Shown here: piece after piece, positions 50,746-60,038 of the stretch
How the letters are laid out: every line of letters starts with the position of its first letter
Position numbering within the stretch: position 1 is the stretch's first letter
Position numbers and translations under genes: made by a program
NCBI RefSeq assembly: GCF_900096975.1
Contig: NZ_FMYQ01000003.1
Location: 124,001-188,000, forward strand
From: Paraburkholderia lycopersici
Lineage (GTDB): Bacteria > Pseudomonadota > Gammaproteobacteria > Burkholderiales > Burkholderiaceae
Reading direction: 5' to 3'
Length of the DNA: 64,000 nt
The notes under the pieces: model-generated
Seen by the model: only the letters and a program-made list of their open reading frames with translations
Told to the model about the DNA's origin: nothing
The model's database searches: none

Positions 50746-53433
50746 ATGGCTACACATACCGCCGGCGCAGCCGACAGCGCGCAACATACCCCCATGATGC
50801 AGCAGTACCTGCGCATCAAGGCCGACCACCCGGGCACGCTCGTGTTCTACCGGATGGGCGACTTCTACGAGCTCTTTTTCGAAGACGCCGAGAAAGCCGC
50901 GCGCCTGCTCGACCTCACGCTCACGCAGCGTGGCGCCTCGGCGGGCAATCCCATCAAGATGGCGGGCGTGCCGCATCACGCCGTCGAGCAATACCTCGCG
51001 AAGCTCGTGAAGCTCGGCGAATCGGTCGCGATCTGCGAGCAGATCGGCGACCCGGCCACTTCGAAAGGGCCGGTCGAGCGCAAGGTAGTGCGCGTCGTCA
51101 CGCCCGGCACGCTGACAGACGCCGCCTTGCTGTCCGACAAGAACGACGTCTACCTGATGGCCGTCTGCCCCGGGCACAACCGGCGCGGCGTGACCGTCAA
51201 CGTCGGCCTCGCATGGCTCAATCTCGCGAGCGGCGCGCTGCGTCTCGCGGAAGTTGCGCCCGAACAGGTCGCGACGGCACTCGAACGCATTCGGCCGGCA
51301 GAAATGCTCGTCGCCGAAATGCCGGCGGAAACCGCCGCCTGGGCGCCGCCCGCCGGTACGGGGGCGCTCACGCGGGTACCCGCGTGGCACTTCGACGTCA
51401 GTTCGGGCAAGCAACGCCTGTGCGACCAGCTCGACGTGGCGAGCCTCGACGGCTTCGGCGCGCAAACGCTCACGAGCGCCTGCGGTGCGGCCGGCGCGCT
51501 GCTGCTCTACGCGGCGGCCACGCAAGGCCAGCAACTGCGCCACGTGCGCAGCCTGAAGGTCGAAGCCGAATCGGAATACATCGGGCTCGATCCGGCCACG
51601 CGCCGCAATCTCGAACTCACCGAAACGCTACGCGGCACCGAATCGCCCACGCTCTGCTCGCTGCTCGACACCTGCAGCACGGCAATGGGCAGTCGCCTGC
51701 TCCGTCACTGGCTCCATCACCCGCCGCGGGCGGCGGCGGTCGCGCGGTTGCGTCAACAGGCCATCGGCGCGCTGCTCGAAGCGCCGCCGCACGCGAGCGT
51801 CGATACGCTGCGCGGCGCCTTGCGCCAGATTGCCGACGTCGAGCGCATCACGGGCCGTCTCGCGCTGCTCTCGGCGCGGCCGCGCGACTTGTCCAGCCTG
51901 CGCGACACCTTCGCCGCGCTGCCCGCGCTGCGCCAGCAGGTCGCGGCCGCAAGCGGCGCGGCGACTTCGCTCGCGCACATCGCCGAGGCGCTCGAACCGC
52001 CCGCGGAGTGCGCTGCGCTCCTGCAACGCGCTGTCGCACCCGAGCCCGCCGCCATGGTGCGCGACGGCGGCGTGATCGCGCGCGGCTACGACGCCGAACT
52101 CGACGAACTCCGCGACATCTCCGGGAACTGCGGCCAGTTCCTGCTCGACCTCGAAACGCGTGAACGCACGCGCACCGGCATCGGCAACTTGCGCGTCGAG
52201 TACAACAAGGTGCACGGCTTCTATATCGAAGTCACGCGCGGCCAGACCGACAAGGTGCCCGACGACTATCGCCGCCGCCAGACGCTCAAGAACGCGGAGC
52301 GCTACATCACGCCGGAACTCAAGACATTCGAGGACAAGGCACTCTCGGCGCAGGAACGCGCGCTCGCGCGCGAAAAATCGCTCTACGACGCGCTGCTGCA
52401 AGCACTGCTGCCGTTCATTCCCGACTGCCAGCGCGTGGCCGCGGCGCTCGCCGAGCTCGATCTGCTCGCGGCATTCGCAGAACGCGCCCGCGCCCTCGAC
52501 TGGAACGCGCCCACGTTCACGGAAGCGCCCGGCATCGAGATCGAGCAAGGCCGCCATCCCGTGGTCGAAGCGCAGGTCGAGCAGTTCATCGCCAATGACT
52601 GCGCGCTCAACGCAGAGCGCAAGCTGCTGCTCATCACCGGCCCGAACATGGGCGGTAAATCGACCTTCATGCGACAGACTGCGCTGATCGCGCTGCTCGC
52701 CTACGTGGGCAGCTACGTGCCCGCGAAGCGGGCGCGCTTCGGGCCGATCGACCGCATCTTCACGCGCATCGGCGCCGCCGACGACCTCGCGGGCGGCCGC
52801 TCGACCTTCATGGTCGAGATGACCGAAGCTGCGGCCATCCTCAACGACGCCACGCCGCAAAGCCTCGTGCTGATGGACGAGATCGGACGCGGTACGTCGA
52901 CGTTCGACGGCCTCGCGCTCGCATGGGCGATTGCGCGGCACCTGCTCGCGAGCAACGGCTGCCACACGCTCTTCGCCACGCACTATTTCGAGCTCACGCA
53001 ATTGCCCGCAGAGTTTCCGCAGGCAGCGAACGTGCATCTTTCGGCCGTCGAGCACGGTCACGGCATCGTCTTCCTGCATGCGGTGCAGGAAGGCCCGGCG
53101 AACCAGAGCTACGGCCTGCAGGTCGCGCAGCTCGCTGGCGTGCCGGCTGCCGTGATCCGCGCGGCGCGCAAGCACCTCGTGCACCTCGAGCAGCAATCGG
53201 CCGGACAACCTACTCCGCAACTCGACCTCTTCGCGGCACCCGCCACCGATTACGACGACGAGCCACCCTGCGCGGAGGATCGCGCCGCGCCCGCTGAGGA
53301 ACAAGATCCCGCCGCAACGCTGGTCGCACAACGGCTGCGCGAACTCGATCCGAACGAGTTGCGCCCGCGCGATGCGCTCGATCTGTTGTACGAACTGCAT
53401 GAACTGGCCACGGCGCCGGACGCGAAACGCTGA
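50746..53433 (+). CDS. mutS: DNA mismatch repair protein MutS
   Basis: 895-residue mismatch sensor. [30 protein letters not shown] carries the Phe-x-Glu mismatch-reading motif near residue 35-45. The clamp and lever domains follow, and the ATPase shows Walker [11 protein letters not shown] (about residue 630), [28 protein letters not shown] and FATHYFELT. The C-terminal part (residues 805-895) contains the tetramerisation-type region. Length is full and the gene looks intact, so the strain is not an evident mutS mutator. Confidence 0.97.
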   Translation: MATHTAGAADSAQHTPMMQQYLRIKADHPGTLVFYRMGDFYELFFEDAEKAARLLDLTLTQRGASAGNPIKMAGVPHHAVEQYLAKLVKLGESVAICEQIGDPATSKGPVERKVVRVVTPGTLTDAALLSDKNDVYLMAVCPGHNRRGVTVNVGLAWLNLASGALRLAEVAPEQVATALERIRPAEMLVAEMPAETAAWAPPAGTGALTRVPAWHFDVSSGKQRLCDQLDVASLDGFGAQTLTSACGAAGALLLYAAATQGQQLRHVRSLKVEAESEYIGLDPATRRNLELTETLRGTESPTLCSLLDTCSTAMGSRLLRHWLHHPPRAAAVARLRQQAIGALLEAPPHASVDTLRGALRQIADVERITGRLALLSARPRDLSSLRDTFAALPALRQQVAAASGAATSLAHIAEALEPPAECAALLQRAVAPEPAAMVRDGGVIARGYDAELDELRDISGNCGQFLLDLETRERTRTGIGNLRVEYNKVHGFYIEVTRGQTDKVPDDYRRRQTLKNAERYITPELKTFEDKALSAQERALAREKSLYDALLQALLPFIPDCQRVAAALAELDLLAAFAERARALDWNAPTFTEAPGIEIEQGRHPVVEAQVEQFIANDCALNAERKLLLITGPNMGGKSTFMRQTALIALLAYVGSYVPAKRARFGPIDRIFTRIGAADDLAGGRSTFMVEMTEAAAILNDATPQSLVLMDEIGRGTSTFDGLALAWAIARHLLASNGCHTLFATHYFELTQLPAEFPQAANVHLSAVEHGHGIVFLHAVQEGPANQSYGLQVAQLAGVPAAVIRAARKHLVHLEQQSAGQPTPQLDLFAAPATDYDDEPPCAEDRAAPAEEQDPAATLVAQRLRELDPNELRPRDALDLLYELHELATAPDAKR

Positions 53434-53509
53434 GCGTCGCCTCGCGACGCCACCGCGGCCACCGCATCCGCCGGGCCGCGGCCGCCTCGGCTCGTGCTAT
53501 CTGAAAATT

Positions 53510-54883
53510 ATGCGCCGTATGGCATGTGCGTTGATGCTGGCGTTATCGCTTGGTTCGCCGCGTGCCGCGCACGCGCAGTCCCCGCGCTATGCCTTCGCGG
53601 TCGTGGCGAACGCGCTTGCATCCCAAAACGACGAAGCGGCTGCGCGACGCCTCCTCGACGCCATCGGGCGCGATCCGCAAATCGCCTTTATCGTCTACGA
53701 CGGCAATCTCAAAGGCGTGCACGAAGCTTGCGCAGACCATCTCTACGAGCGGCGTCACGACATTCTCGACACGTCGCGGGTGCCGCTCGTCTTCGTGCCG
53801 GGCGAACGGGACTGGGTAACCTGCGGCGCGAACGGGTCGGGCGCCTATGATCCGGCCGAGCGGCTCGATTTCCTGCGCCAGAACTTCTTCGCCGACCCAA
53901 ATTCGCTCGGCCAGAACCCCTTCGCGCTTACACGAGAAAGCGAAGTCTCGCGCTTCAGGCCCTATCGCGAAAATGTGCGCTGGCAACTTGGCGACACCGT
54001 GTTCATAGGGGTGAACGCGCCGGCCGGCAACAATCACTATCTCAATGCGGGCGGGCGCAACGGCGAATTCGAAGACCGGGTGATCGCCAACAGCTTCTGG
54101 CTCGAGCATGCGGCCGAATATGCGAAGCGCCGTAACGCGCGCGCGATCATCATCTTCATGCAGGGCGACGCGATGCCCGAGCACTATGAGCGACCCGAGC
54201 GCTTCGCATGGCTGCGTTTTCACCGTGCGCCGCGCGACGGCTATCTCGAGTTGCGCCGCAGCCTCGTGAAGCTCGCCCAGACCTTCCGCGGCCCGGTGAT
54301 CCTCGTGAACGCCGACGACTCGAAGCTCACGCACGGTTTCACGATCGATCAACCGCTGCACAACGAAAAAGGCGCGAGGATAGAAAACGTCACGCGCATT
54401 GCGTTCTCGCTGCGCGATCCGCTCACGCAATGGCTGCAGGTGGATGCCGACATGACGCGCGGCACGCCGCTGCGCGTGAGCGTGCGCGACGTGCCAAAAC
54501 ATCTGGCTCCGCAGCCTGTACAACCATCGCAGGGTACGCTGGGCGCAGGACAGTCGCCCGCGATGCCGGAAATGCCCGAAGTCTCGTCGATGCCCGACGT
54601 GACCGAGATTCCCGGCATGCCGCAATCGCCCGACGTCACGCCGCCGCCCCAGAGCACGCCGGGAAGCGCGCCAGATTCCGGTGTACCGCCCACCGGTAAC
54701 GGCGTGCTGATGCCAGCCTGGCCCGCGCAGGGCGGCCAGAATGGACTACATGGTCCGAACGGTATGAATAACGCTAATGGCCAGAACGGCCTGAATGGCG
54801 CAAACGCCGGCAGCGGCGAAAGCGGTGGAGCGGGCCGGCGGCAACCGCCCGGCGCACCTGCGTCGGGCGGCTTTGCACACTGA
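53510..54883 (+). CDS. Exported metallophosphoesterase-like protein with low-complexity tail
   Basis: 457 residues. A short signal peptide (residues 1-22, ALMLALSLGSPRAAHA). The body (25-325) resembles calcineurin-like phosphoesterases: FIVYDGNLKGVHEACADHLYERR, VFVPGERDWVTC, and ADDSKLTHGF near the end. But the classical metal ligands (DxH, GDxxD, GNHE, HxH) are not clearly present, so activity is doubtful. From 340 onward the tail is Pro/Met-rich (MPEMPEV, MPDVTEIPGMPQ) and then Asn/Gly-rich with NGxNG repeats (residues 405-435). It follows mutS by 76 bases with no evident RBS. Confidence 0.75.
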   Translation: MRRMACALMLALSLGSPRAAHAQSPRYAFAVVANALASQNDEAAARRLLDAIGRDPQIAFIVYDGNLKGVHEACADHLYERRHDILDTSRVPLVFVPGERDWVTCGANGSGAYDPAERLDFLRQNFFADPNSLGQNPFALTRESEVSRFRPYRENVRWQLGDTVFIGVNAPAGNNHYLNAGGRNGEFEDRVIANSFWLEHAAEYAKRRNARAIIIFMQGDAMPEHYERPERFAWLRFHRAPRDGYLELRRSLVKLAQTFRGPVILVNADDSKLTHGFTIDQPLHNEKGARIENVTRIAFSLRDPLTQWLQVDADMTRGTPLRVSVRDVPKHLAPQPVQPSQGTLGAGQSPAMPEMPEVSSMPDVTEIPGMPQSPDVTPPPQSTPGSAPDSGVPPTGNGVLMPAWPAQGGQNGLHGPNGMNNANGQNGLNGANAGSGESGGAGRRQPPGAPASGGFAH

Positions 54884-54893
54884 TCAGCGTGGA

Positions 54894-55442
54894 TCAGTGC
54901 AGTGTGGGTTTCGAAGCGCCTTCGTCGCCGTCGTCTTCCTCTTCGTCTTCGTCGACGACTTCGAGGCCGTCTGCGCCATGCGCGTGCTCATGCTCGATCT
55001 CGTCGTCAGTGGCTTCACGCACTTCCTTGACCGTTAGCGCGAAACGCAGCGCCATGCCTGCGAGCGGATGATTGCCGTCGAGCACGACCTTGTCTTCCGC
55101 GACGTCCGTCACCGTATAGATGAGCGTGTCGAGATCTTCGTCGCCCTCTTCAGGCGTGCCTTCGAACTGCATGCCGACTTCGAGCGGCTCGGGAAAGCGA
55201 TTGCGCGGCTCGATCTTCACGAGTTCCGGATCGTACTCCCCGAAGGCGTCCTGCGGCTCCAGCTGGATCTGGGTCTCGAAGCCCGGCTCCTGCCCATCCA
55301 GCACTTCCTCGATCTTGGGGAACGTGCCATCATAGCCGCCGTGCAGATAGACCATCGGCTCGTCGCTTTCCTCGATCAGATTGCCCTGCGCATCCGATAG
55401 CTTGTAAGCGACCGACACGACGGTGTCCTTTGCAATTTTCAT
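54894..55442 (-). CDS. slyD: FKBP-type peptidyl-prolyl isomerase SlyD-like
   Basis: 182-residue PPIase with an inserted IF chaperone domain. MKIAKDTVVSVAYKLSDAQGNLIEES, LHGGYDGTFPKIEEVLDGQEPG, the IF region (QLEPQDAFGEYDPELVKIEPRNRFP), and HPLAGMALRFALTVKEVREAT are typical. The tail is acidic (DEDEEEDDGDEG) with only a few His, unlike the His-rich nickel-binding tail of E. coli SlyD. GGAGG precedes the ATG. Its promoter lies inside the divergent gene's start. Confidence 0.92.
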   Translation of the reverse strand: MKIAKDTVVSVAYKLSDAQGNLIEESDEPMVYLHGGYDGTFPKIEEVLDGQEPGFETQIQLEPQDAFGEYDPELVKIEPRNRFPEPLEVGMQFEGTPEEGDEDLDTLIYTVTDVAEDKVVLDGNHPLAGMALRFALTVKEVREATDDEIEHEHAHGADGLEVVDEDEEEDDGDEGASKPTLH

Positions 55443-55466
55443 TCGATCCTCCAGATTACAGACCAC

Positions 55467-55495
55467 ATTATACGATGCCGAAGCGGTCCCCAGAC
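55467..55495 (-). promoter_or_regulatory. Probable slyD promoter overlapping the oxygenase start codon
   Basis: Minus-strand TATAAT (55467-55472) is a perfect -10, 24 bases before the slyD ATG. The -35 region (GTCTGG at 55490-55495) is poor. The box sits two bases from the divergent gene's ATG (55475), so initiation at the two genes may interfere. Confidence 0.45.
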
Positions 55496-56707
55496 CACCC
55501 GGTGGACGCGCGCAAGCGGCGCGCCTCCCTCCCCCCGGCATGCCCCGCGCCCGATGTCCCCACGCCGCTCCTGGGCGGCCTGACTCCGGCGCAGTTCATG
55601 CGCAAATACTGGCAGAAAAAGCCGCTCTTGATCCGCCAGGCGATCCCCGACATCGAAGCCCCGCTCACGCGCGACGAACTCTTCGCCCTTGCCGACAGCG
55701 ATGATGTCGAGTCGCGCCTCATCACGCATTTCCGCCGCCGCTGGGCATTCGAGCACGGTCCGTTCTCGCCGGACGAGTTGCCCACGCCCAGGACGCGTCA
55801 ATGGACACTGCTGGTGCAAGGCGTCGATCTGCACGACGACCGTGCGCGCGCGCTGCTCGAACGCTTTCGCTTCGCGCCCGATGCGCGCCTCGACGACCTC
55901 ATGATCTCGTACGCATCCGATGGCGGTGGCGTCGGCCCGCACTTCGATTCGTATGATGTCTTTTTGCTGCAGGTTCACGGGAAGCGCCGCTGGCGCATCG
56001 GCGCGCAGCGCGACCTGTCGCTGCAGGAAGGCCTGCCGCTCAAGATCCTCGCGAACTTCCAGCCTGAGGAGGAGTGGGTGCTGGAACCGGGCGACATGCT
56101 GTACCTGCCGCCGCACATCGCACACGACGGCATTGCCGAGGGCGAATGCATGACATGCTCGATCGGCTTTCGTTCGCCTTCCACGAGCGAGTTGACGAGC
56201 CAGTTCCTCTACTGGCTCGCCGAGCGCGGCACCGATGACGGCAACCGTCAACCCACGCTCTACCGCGACCCCGACCAGCCGGCCGTGACGCATCCCGCCC
56301 AGTTGCCGCCGGCACTCGTGGAGCGCGTTGGCGCCGTGCTTGCTAAAGTGCGCTGGAGCGACGCCGACGTATCTTCGTTCGTGGGCTCCTGGCTCTCCGA
56401 ACCGAAAGCGAATGTCGTCTTCGACGCCCCGGAGAAGCCGCTCGACGAGGCCCGTTTCGTTACGCGAGCCGCAAAATATGGGATAACACTCGACCGCAGG
56501 ACGATCCTGCTTTACGATTCGCGGTCGTATTACCTGAACGGGGAACAATACTTGCTCAAAGAAGCGAGAAAGTGGCTACCGGCACTGGCCGACAGCCGCT
56601 CTATGGACGGGAAACGCTTTGTAACACTCTCACACGATTCATGTATGACAGTGTTGCTACACGAGTGGTATCGTGCGGGCTGGATACGGGTCGGGGTGCT
56701 TGCCTAA
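55475..56707 (+). CDS. Cupin/JmjC-like 2-oxoglutarate oxygenase (RoxA/YcfD-type)
   Basis: 410-residue Fe(II)/2-oxoglutarate oxygenase of the ribosomal oxygenase family; YcfD hydroxylates an Arg of ribosomal protein uL16. The entry motif LGGLTPAQFMRKYWQKKPLLIRQA, the iron-binding HxD in GGGVGPHFDSYDVFLLQVHG (about residues 160-180), and the distal His in LYLPPHIAHDGIAEGECMT are seen; the C-terminal winged-helix part follows. About 35 extra N-terminal residues compared with E. coli. Very short leader: the start lies only 32 bases from slyD. Confidence 0.9.
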   Translation: MPKRSPDHPVDARKRRASLPPACPAPDVPTPLLGGLTPAQFMRKYWQKKPLLIRQAIPDIEAPLTRDELFALADSDDVESRLITHFRRRWAFEHGPFSPDELPTPRTRQWTLLVQGVDLHDDRARALLERFRFAPDARLDDLMISYASDGGGVGPHFDSYDVFLLQVHGKRRWRIGAQRDLSLQEGLPLKILANFQPEEEWVLEPGDMLYLPPHIAHDGIAEGECMTCSIGFRSPSTSELTSQFLYWLAERGTDDGNRQPTLYRDPDQPAVTHPAQLPPALVERVGAVLAKVRWSDADVSSFVGSWLSEPKANVVFDAPEKPLDEARFVTRAAKYGITLDRRTILLYDSRSYYLNGEQYLLKEARKWLPALADSRSMDGKRFVTLSHDSCMTVLLHEWYRAGWIRVGVLA

Positions 56708-56778
56708 GCGCTTCGGACTGTTATACCGTATTAAAATAGTGCTTGTATGAGAAAGACAACGTATTGTCCCCGGATTTG

Positions 56779-56807
56779 TCGACGGTCGATACGAAAGTGC
56801 CTATAAT
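56779..56807 (+). promoter_or_regulatory. Probable promoter of the Ala/Ser-rich lipoprotein
   Basis: TCGACG (56779-56784), 17-base spacer, TATAAT (56802-56807, perfect -10). Leader of about 125 bases to the ATG. Confidence 0.55.
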
Positions 56808-56938
56808 TCCCGGCCAGGCCGTAGGGAAGATTCACGCTCTTGCAGTGCGTCTCCACCAGCGGCTCAGGTCGGTGTTGGGGCACATTTACCGGTATTATTT
56901 GCGCTGTTGCTTACCTTTAACCATAAAAGGACGTGATC

Positions 56939-57208
56939 ATGAAGAAATCCCTCCTCGTAGCATCCCTGCTGGCAGCTGTTGCACTGGCTGCGTGCAACAA
57001 GAGCAGCGACCAAGCTGCTGCGCCGGCTAGCGACGCTGCTGCTGCTTCGGCACCGGCTGCTGCTTCGGATAACGCAGCTGCTGCTTCGGACGCTGCTGCT
57101 GCGAGCGACGCTGCTGCTTCGGCTACCGCCGCTGCTTCGGAGGCTGGCGCTGCTGCTTCGGACGCAGGCGCTTCGGCTCCGGCTGCTGCTTCGGGCGCAA
57201 GCCAATAA
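56939..57208 (+). CDS. Small Ala/Ser-rich lipoprotein
   Basis: 89 residues. Signal with lipobox LAAVALAAC (Cys at residue 19). The mature part is almost only Ala, Ser, Asp and a few Pro, Gly, Asn and Glu, with repeated SDAAAAS-like units, so it is probably disordered and surface- or periplasm-exposed. Codons are strikingly uniform (mostly GCT and GCTTCG combinations), unlike the GC-third-position bias of its neighbours. RBS AAAAGGA. Related small lipoproteins occur in Burkholderia; function unknown. Confidence 0.82.
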   Translation: MKKSLLVASLLAAVALAACNKSSDQAAAPASDAAAASAPAAASDNAAAASDAAAASDAAASATAAASEAGAAASDAGASAPAAASGASQ

Positions 57209-57319
57209 GTTGCATTCGCGCGAGCTCGCCTGGGACCCTGGTTCCGGCGAGCGTCGAAGCGAATCGCCGTATAGCCTGGCGCTTGCGTCAATCGCGTGTC
57301 AGGCGTACGACGGGCAAGC

Positions 57320-57353
57320 AAAAAAGCCACGAACTCACGTTCGTGGCTTTTTT
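57320..57353. terminator. Bidirectional terminator
   Basis: A 15-bp A/T-flanked stem (57320-57334 with 57339-57353), TCAC loop, between the lipoprotein gene and the convergent helicase gene. Confidence 0.93.
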
Positions 57354-57376
57354 GTTATGCGCCGCGCGCGCATTGC

Positions 57377-59641
57377 TTAACGCCCGGCGCCCGACTCTTC
57401 CGCCGCCTCGCTCTTTTCTTCGAAGAACGCCTTCACCACCTCAACGTCACGGGTGCGCTTGAATGGCGGCAGGCTTTGCCAAATGCGCCGCCCGTACGGC
57501 TTGTCGACGAGACGGGTGTCGCAGATCATCAGCACGCCGCGGTCGCTTTCCGCGCGAATCAGACGCCCCGCGCCCTGCTTGAGCGTAATGACCGCCTGCG
57601 GAAGCTGGTGGACCGCGAATGGGCTCAGGCCTTTTTTCGCCAGCGCATCGAGGCGCGCCGCCAGCACCGGATCGTCGGGCGGCGCGAACGGCAGCTTGTC
57701 GATCACGACGAGTGAAAGCGCGTCGCCGCGCACGTCCACGCCTTCCCAGAAGCTTTGACTGCCCACGAGAATGGCGTTGCCATAGGCGCGAAAGCGCTCA
57801 AGCAGCTCCGTGCGGCTCGCGTCGCCCTGCACGAGAAGCGGCGTGTTCCAGCCGCGTGCCTCGATCGTGTCGCGCAGCTTCGCCGCGATGCGGTCGACGG
57901 CGCGCAGCGTCGTGCATAACATGAATACGCCGCCACCCGACGCCTCGATTGCCGGCAGCGCCACATCGAACACCGCATCCGTGAACTGCGGCGACGACGG
58001 CTGCGGCATATTGCGCGGCACGTAGAGAAGCCCTTGTGCGGGATAGTCGAATGGGCTTGGCAGCGTCATCGAGCGCCGCGAACTCAAGCCCATCTGCGCC
58101 GCGTAGTGCGTGAAATCGCCGCGCACGGAAAGCGTCGCCGAAGTGAAAATCCAGGTCCGCGGCACGCCGGCGCGCTGCTTCGCAAAAATCGGAGCCACGG
58201 AAAGCGGCGTTTCGTGCAGTTGGACCGTATGCGAAAACACTTCGATCCAGCGAACTTTCTCGTCGGAGCCGTCGGCCGCGGGGGCGTTTTCTTCACGCTC
58301 GTCGGCGCCGGACTTGCGGGTTTCGCGCACTGGCGACGAGGTTTCGGGCACCGTCCAGCCCGCGAGGATGCCCTGCAGCTCGCGCACGCGCCGCAGGCAC
58401 GCGCCAAGCGATTCGGCACGTTCCGCCTGCCCGGCAAGGGCCGTGGCGAGCGCGCCCAACTCGGTCTGCAGCGTGTCGAGCGCATCGAAGAGCGGGTGAT
58501 CCACCGGCAACTGCGCGATCGAGAGGCGCAGCGAATCTTCCTTGAACGCGAGCCGCACGTCGCGCGCGGCACGCTCCAGCGCGGCACCGAGTTTGACCCA
58601 CTCCACCGCGTCGCGCGCATGGCCCAGGCCTTCGGCCACGCAATCGCGCGCAAGCTCGAGGAACTGCGCCGTGGAAAGCGTTTCGCCGAAAAAGAGCGTC
58701 GCCGTTTCGGGCAACTGATGCGCTTCGTCGAAGATGATCGTGTTCGCGCTCGGCAGCAGCTCGGCCATGCCCGTATCGCGGAGCATGATGTCGGCGAAAA
58801 ACAGATGGTGATTCACCACCACGATGTCGGCCTGCTGCGCCTCGCGACGCGCCTGCATCACGAAGCAGTCCTTGTAATGCGGGCACTCCTGGCCGAGGCA
58901 GTTGTCACGCGTGGACGTCACCATCGACCATACCGCCGCGGTCTCGGGCACGCTCGCGAGCTCGGCCTTGTCGCCTGAGCGCGTGATCTTCGCGAAACGC
59001 ACGATTTCCTGCAGATAGGCCGTTTCCTGGCGTGACGGCAGCCGGCCGTTGTCCGCCGTGCGCTGCAGATAGTAGTGGCACAGATAGTTCGCGCGCCCCT
59101 TGAGCATCGCGACGCTCACGGGCACGGCGAGCGCGTCGCGCACCGTGGGGATATCGCGCGCGAAGAGCTGGTCCTGCAGGTGCTTCGTGCCCGTCGATAC
59201 GACCACCTTGCCGCCCCACAACATGGCCGGCACGAGGTACGCGTAGGTCTTGCCGGTGCCCGTGCCGGCCTCGACGATCAGCGTGTTGTCGCCCGCTTCG
59301 GCTGCGGCGTGCGCGGCTTCCCCGGCGCCCGGCTGCGCCGCCTGGGGCGCACCACGCTCGAGCCGCCGCGCGGGACGCGACTGGGCTTCGAACATCGCGG
59401 GTTCGGGCAAGGACTGCGCCGCGGCTTCCATCGCGGCCGCGACTGCGCGCGCCATTTCGATCTGCGCGGCGCGCGGACGATAGCCGTCGATCTCGCGAGC
59501 GAGCAAGCCGTCGGCGGCGAAAAGCTCCTCGAGCTCGGCCGCGCGGCGGGCGCTCAATTCGGGCGCCGCGGCGCGCGCGTCGGCCTCCGGCGCGCCGCCT
59601 TCGCGCGCGGGCCGGGAACGGGAAACGGTCTTTGAATTCAA
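57377..59641 (-). CDS. DinG/YoaA-type ATP-dependent DNA helicase
   Basis: 754-residue XPD-like SF2 helicase. Walker A EAGTGTGKT (about residue 127), four cysteines for a 4Fe-4S cluster (Cys in ANYLCHYY, then NCLGQECPHYKDC), DEAH box (IFDEAHQL), and a C-terminal motor with GSQSFWEGVDVRGD and QGAGRLIR are in order. It processes structured DNA in replication and repair. The first 60 residues are low-complexity. Start is TTG at 59641 with AGGAA upstream; a later start is possible. Confidence 0.9.
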   Translation of the reverse strand: MNSKTVSRSRPAREGGAPEADARAAAPELSARRAAELEELFAADGLLAREIDGYRPRAAQIEMARAVAAAMEAAAQSLPEPAMFEAQSRPARRLERGAPQAAQPGAGEAAHAAAEAGDNTLIVEAGTGTGKTYAYLVPAMLWGGKVVVSTGTKHLQDQLFARDIPTVRDALAVPVSVAMLKGRANYLCHYYLQRTADNGRLPSRQETAYLQEIVRFAKITRSGDKAELASVPETAAVWSMVTSTRDNCLGQECPHYKDCFVMQARREAQQADIVVVNHHLFFADIMLRDTGMAELLPSANTIIFDEAHQLPETATLFFGETLSTAQFLELARDCVAEGLGHARDAVEWVKLGAALERAARDVRLAFKEDSLRLSIAQLPVDHPLFDALDTLQTELGALATALAGQAERAESLGACLRRVRELQGILAGWTVPETSSPVRETRKSGADEREENAPAADGSDEKVRWIEVFSHTVQLHETPLSVAPIFAKQRAGVPRTWIFTSATLSVRGDFTHYAAQMGLSSRRSMTLPSPFDYPAQGLLYVPRNMPQPSSPQFTDAVFDVALPAIEASGGGVFMLCTTLRAVDRIAAKLRDTIEARGWNTPLLVQGDASRTELLERFRAYGNAILVGSQSFWEGVDVRGDALSLVVIDKLPFAPPDDPVLAARLDALAKKGLSPFAVHQLPQAVITLKQGAGRLIRAESDRGVLMICDTRLVDKPYGRRIWQSLPPFKRTRDVEVVKAFFEEKSEAAEESGAGR

Positions 59642-59717
59642 GGCAAGCGGTTCCTGCTCGGTCCGGAAGGGCGCGGCCCGCCGACTGCCGCGCCCCGGCG
59701 CCTGCCAGGACCCGGGA

Positions 59718-59951
59718 TCAGGCGTGCCCGTCCGAAGTCTTCGTTGAATCGGGGTCCAGCTGCAGTTGCAGCAGGATAATGTTGTCCTTGACCTTGAGCT
59801 TGCGCTTCTTCAGCCTCTGCAGTTCGAGATCGTCGTAGTCTGCGGTATCGGACATCCGGTCTATCAGGCGGTCCAGATCGCCATGCTCCGATTCCAGTTG
59901 CAGAATGCGGTCACGAAGGACCTCGGCCTTGACTTCACGATGCTCGCGCAT
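59718..59951 (-). CDS. YdcH/DUF465 family small protein
   Basis: 77-residue, mostly helical cytoplasmic protein of the YdcH-like DUF465 family. EVLRDRILQLESEHGDLDRLIDR and LELQRLKKRKLKVKDNIILLQLQL form a predicted helical hairpin with heptad-like spacing. Function unknown. 76 bases upstream of the helicase gene on the same strand, so co-transcription is possible. Confidence 0.9.
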   Translation of the reverse strand: MREHREVKAEVLRDRILQLESEHGDLDRLIDRMSDTADYDDLELQRLKKRKLKVKDNIILLQLQLDPDSTKTSDGHA

Positions 59952-60038
59952 GCTCGCCTCCTCGACATATGCGGCGCGCGCTTGCGAAGAACGACGCGCC
60001 TGAGGTTGCTGTCCGGCTGAAAAAGCGTGCTACTCGTA

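Noticed and set aside
53430..53450. Hairpin GCGTCGC-CTC-GCGACGC just after mutS
   Set aside because: No T-tract follows, so it was not called a terminator.
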